From: Chitinophagales bacterium
GTDB taxonomy: Bacteria > Bacteroidota > Bacteroidia > Chitinophagales > Saprospiraceae
Reading direction: 5' to 3'
DNA length: 5,984 bases
Assembly: GCA_013298445.1 (NCBI GenBank)
Contig: JAAFHQ010000390.1
Location: forward strand, 1-5,984
The notes under the pieces are model-generated. The model was given only the letters and a program-made list of their open reading frames with translations. It was not told where the DNA came from and did not search any database. A program made the position numbers and the translations under genes. Every line of letters starts with the position of its first letter. Positions within the stretch are counted from its first letter, which is position 1. This document shows positions 5,607-5,984 of the stretch, one piece after another.

Positions 5607-5984
5607 TCATTTAACTATCAATTGAGAATTTTCAGTCAAACCACTTTTTACCTGCACCCTCTGGGCATCCTCCACGCCACGTTGAATTTTCACTTTGCGT
5701 TTTTCCTTTCCTTGCATTACCCAAACACTATCACCGGGTAGGAGCAAAGATTTTGGAATCACCAGCGCATTTTCTGCTTCCCGAATCACAATATTGGCTT
5801 CTACATTGAGGCCGTAGAGTTGTTGCGGCAGAGCATCGAGCAAGGTGGCATCCACCCGGATGGATTGTTCCACCCGGTTGAGCATCGGGTAAATTCGGGT
5901 GATTTCGGCATGAAAAATCTGATCGGCGAAGGCATCCATGGTGAGCAACACCTTTTGCCCCATTTGTATTCTTCCCAAATCCGT
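5607..5984 (-). CDS. HlyD/MacA-type periplasmic adaptor, C-terminal part (5' end outside window)
   Basis: Only the last 125 codons are present; the frame stays open to the window edge (TDLGRIQMGQKV), so the TTG at 5978 is not a real start. The segment GQKVLLTMDAFADQIFHAEITRIYPMLNRVEQSIRVDATL is the beta-barrel domain typical of membrane fusion (adaptor) proteins. It is followed by a membrane-proximal domain with ALVIPKSLLL and VWVMQGKEKRKVKIQRGV, ending in SGLTENSQLIVK. Such adaptors sit in the periplasm, anchored to the inner membrane, and link a permease to an outer-membrane channel. The N-terminal anchor, lipoyl and hairpin regions lie outside the window, so MacA-like and RND-type adaptors cannot be separated from sequence alone; the downstream ABC genes favour the MacA-like role. 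The stop TGA directly abuts the inverted repeat, which may have trimmed or set the C-terminus. Confidence 0.88.
   Translation of the reverse strand, partial: TDLGRIQMGQKVLLTMDAFADQIFHAEITRIYPMLNRVEQSIRVDATLLDALPQQLYGLNVEANIVIREAENALVIPKSLLLPGDSVWVMQGKEKRKVKIQRGVEDAQRVQVKSGLTENSQLIVK

Larger units (their letters stand above)
1751..5984 (-). other. Predicted exporter plus two-component operon
   Basis: Five same-strand genes follow one another: adaptor, permease, ATPase, LytS-like kinase, LytTR regulator. Junctions are 122 bp (the hairpin repeat), 4 bp, a 4-base ATGA overlap and a 1-base TGATG overlap. No promoter-like sequence was recognised in the one real gap, so the promoter is expected upstream of the adaptor, outside the window. 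The packing supports a single mRNA, although the hairpin may make the distal genes accumulate differently from the adaptor. Confidence 0.75.

Noticed and set aside
5976..5978. TTG as the start codon of the adaptor
   Set aside because: It lies inside the beta-barrel domain and the frame is open to the window end; the N-terminal domains are missing.

Overview
The window looks like chromosomal DNA of a Bacteroidota bacterium, most plausibly a Saprospiria-type lineage (Haliscomenobacter/Lewinella-like). This rests on the style of the GAF-like sensor kinase with its 'FEQAYTRxLDxxKAEAQ' linker, the His_kinase (LytS-type) plus LytTR pair, moderate GC, and starts mostly lacking Shine-Dalgarno sequences. 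The genus-level guess comes from family resemblance, not from a database search.

Layout. Positions 3-1741 (+ strand) hold a signalling pair: the C-terminal 452 residues of a sensor histidine kinase whose 5' end lies outside the window, and, 5 bp later, a stand-alone CheY-like receiver. Positions 1751-5984 (- strand) hold a tightly packed gene set read right to left: the C-terminus of a HlyD/MacA-type periplasmic adaptor (5' end outside the window), a MacB/LolC-like FtsX permease, a LolD/MacB-like ABC ATPase, a four-helix LytS-like membrane histidine kinase, and a LytTR response regulator. The last three junctions are a 4-bp gap, an ATGA overlap and a TGATG overlap, which strongly suggests one translationally coupled operon. 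The two gene sets converge tail to tail with only 9 bp between stop codons. Coding density is nearly complete; the only sizeable gap is 122 bp (5485-5606) between adaptor and permease.

How the genes may work together. The adaptor, permease and ATPase fit a MacAB-like tripartite exporter with the ATPase on its own polypeptide; no TolC-like outer-membrane gene is visible. The LytS/LytTR pair in the same transcript is a natural candidate to sense the exporter's substrate or envelope state and to regulate the operon. That is inference from gene order.

The most interesting non-gene signals are two repeat structures. A perfect 30-bp palindrome (1046-1075) lies in frame inside the ATP-binding domain of the first kinase and looks like a mobile palindromic repeat that became coding. 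An inverted repeat with 48-nt arms built from tandem GGTTGAG/GGTTTAG units (5498-5606) fills the adaptor-permease gap and begins at the adaptor's stop codon. The first kinase gene also changes sharply from AT-rich to GC-richer sequence at the start of its catalytic core, suggesting a mosaic origin. I saw no RNA genes, CRISPR array, insertion sequence or wholly novel system; the transporter and signalling genes belong to recognisable families.
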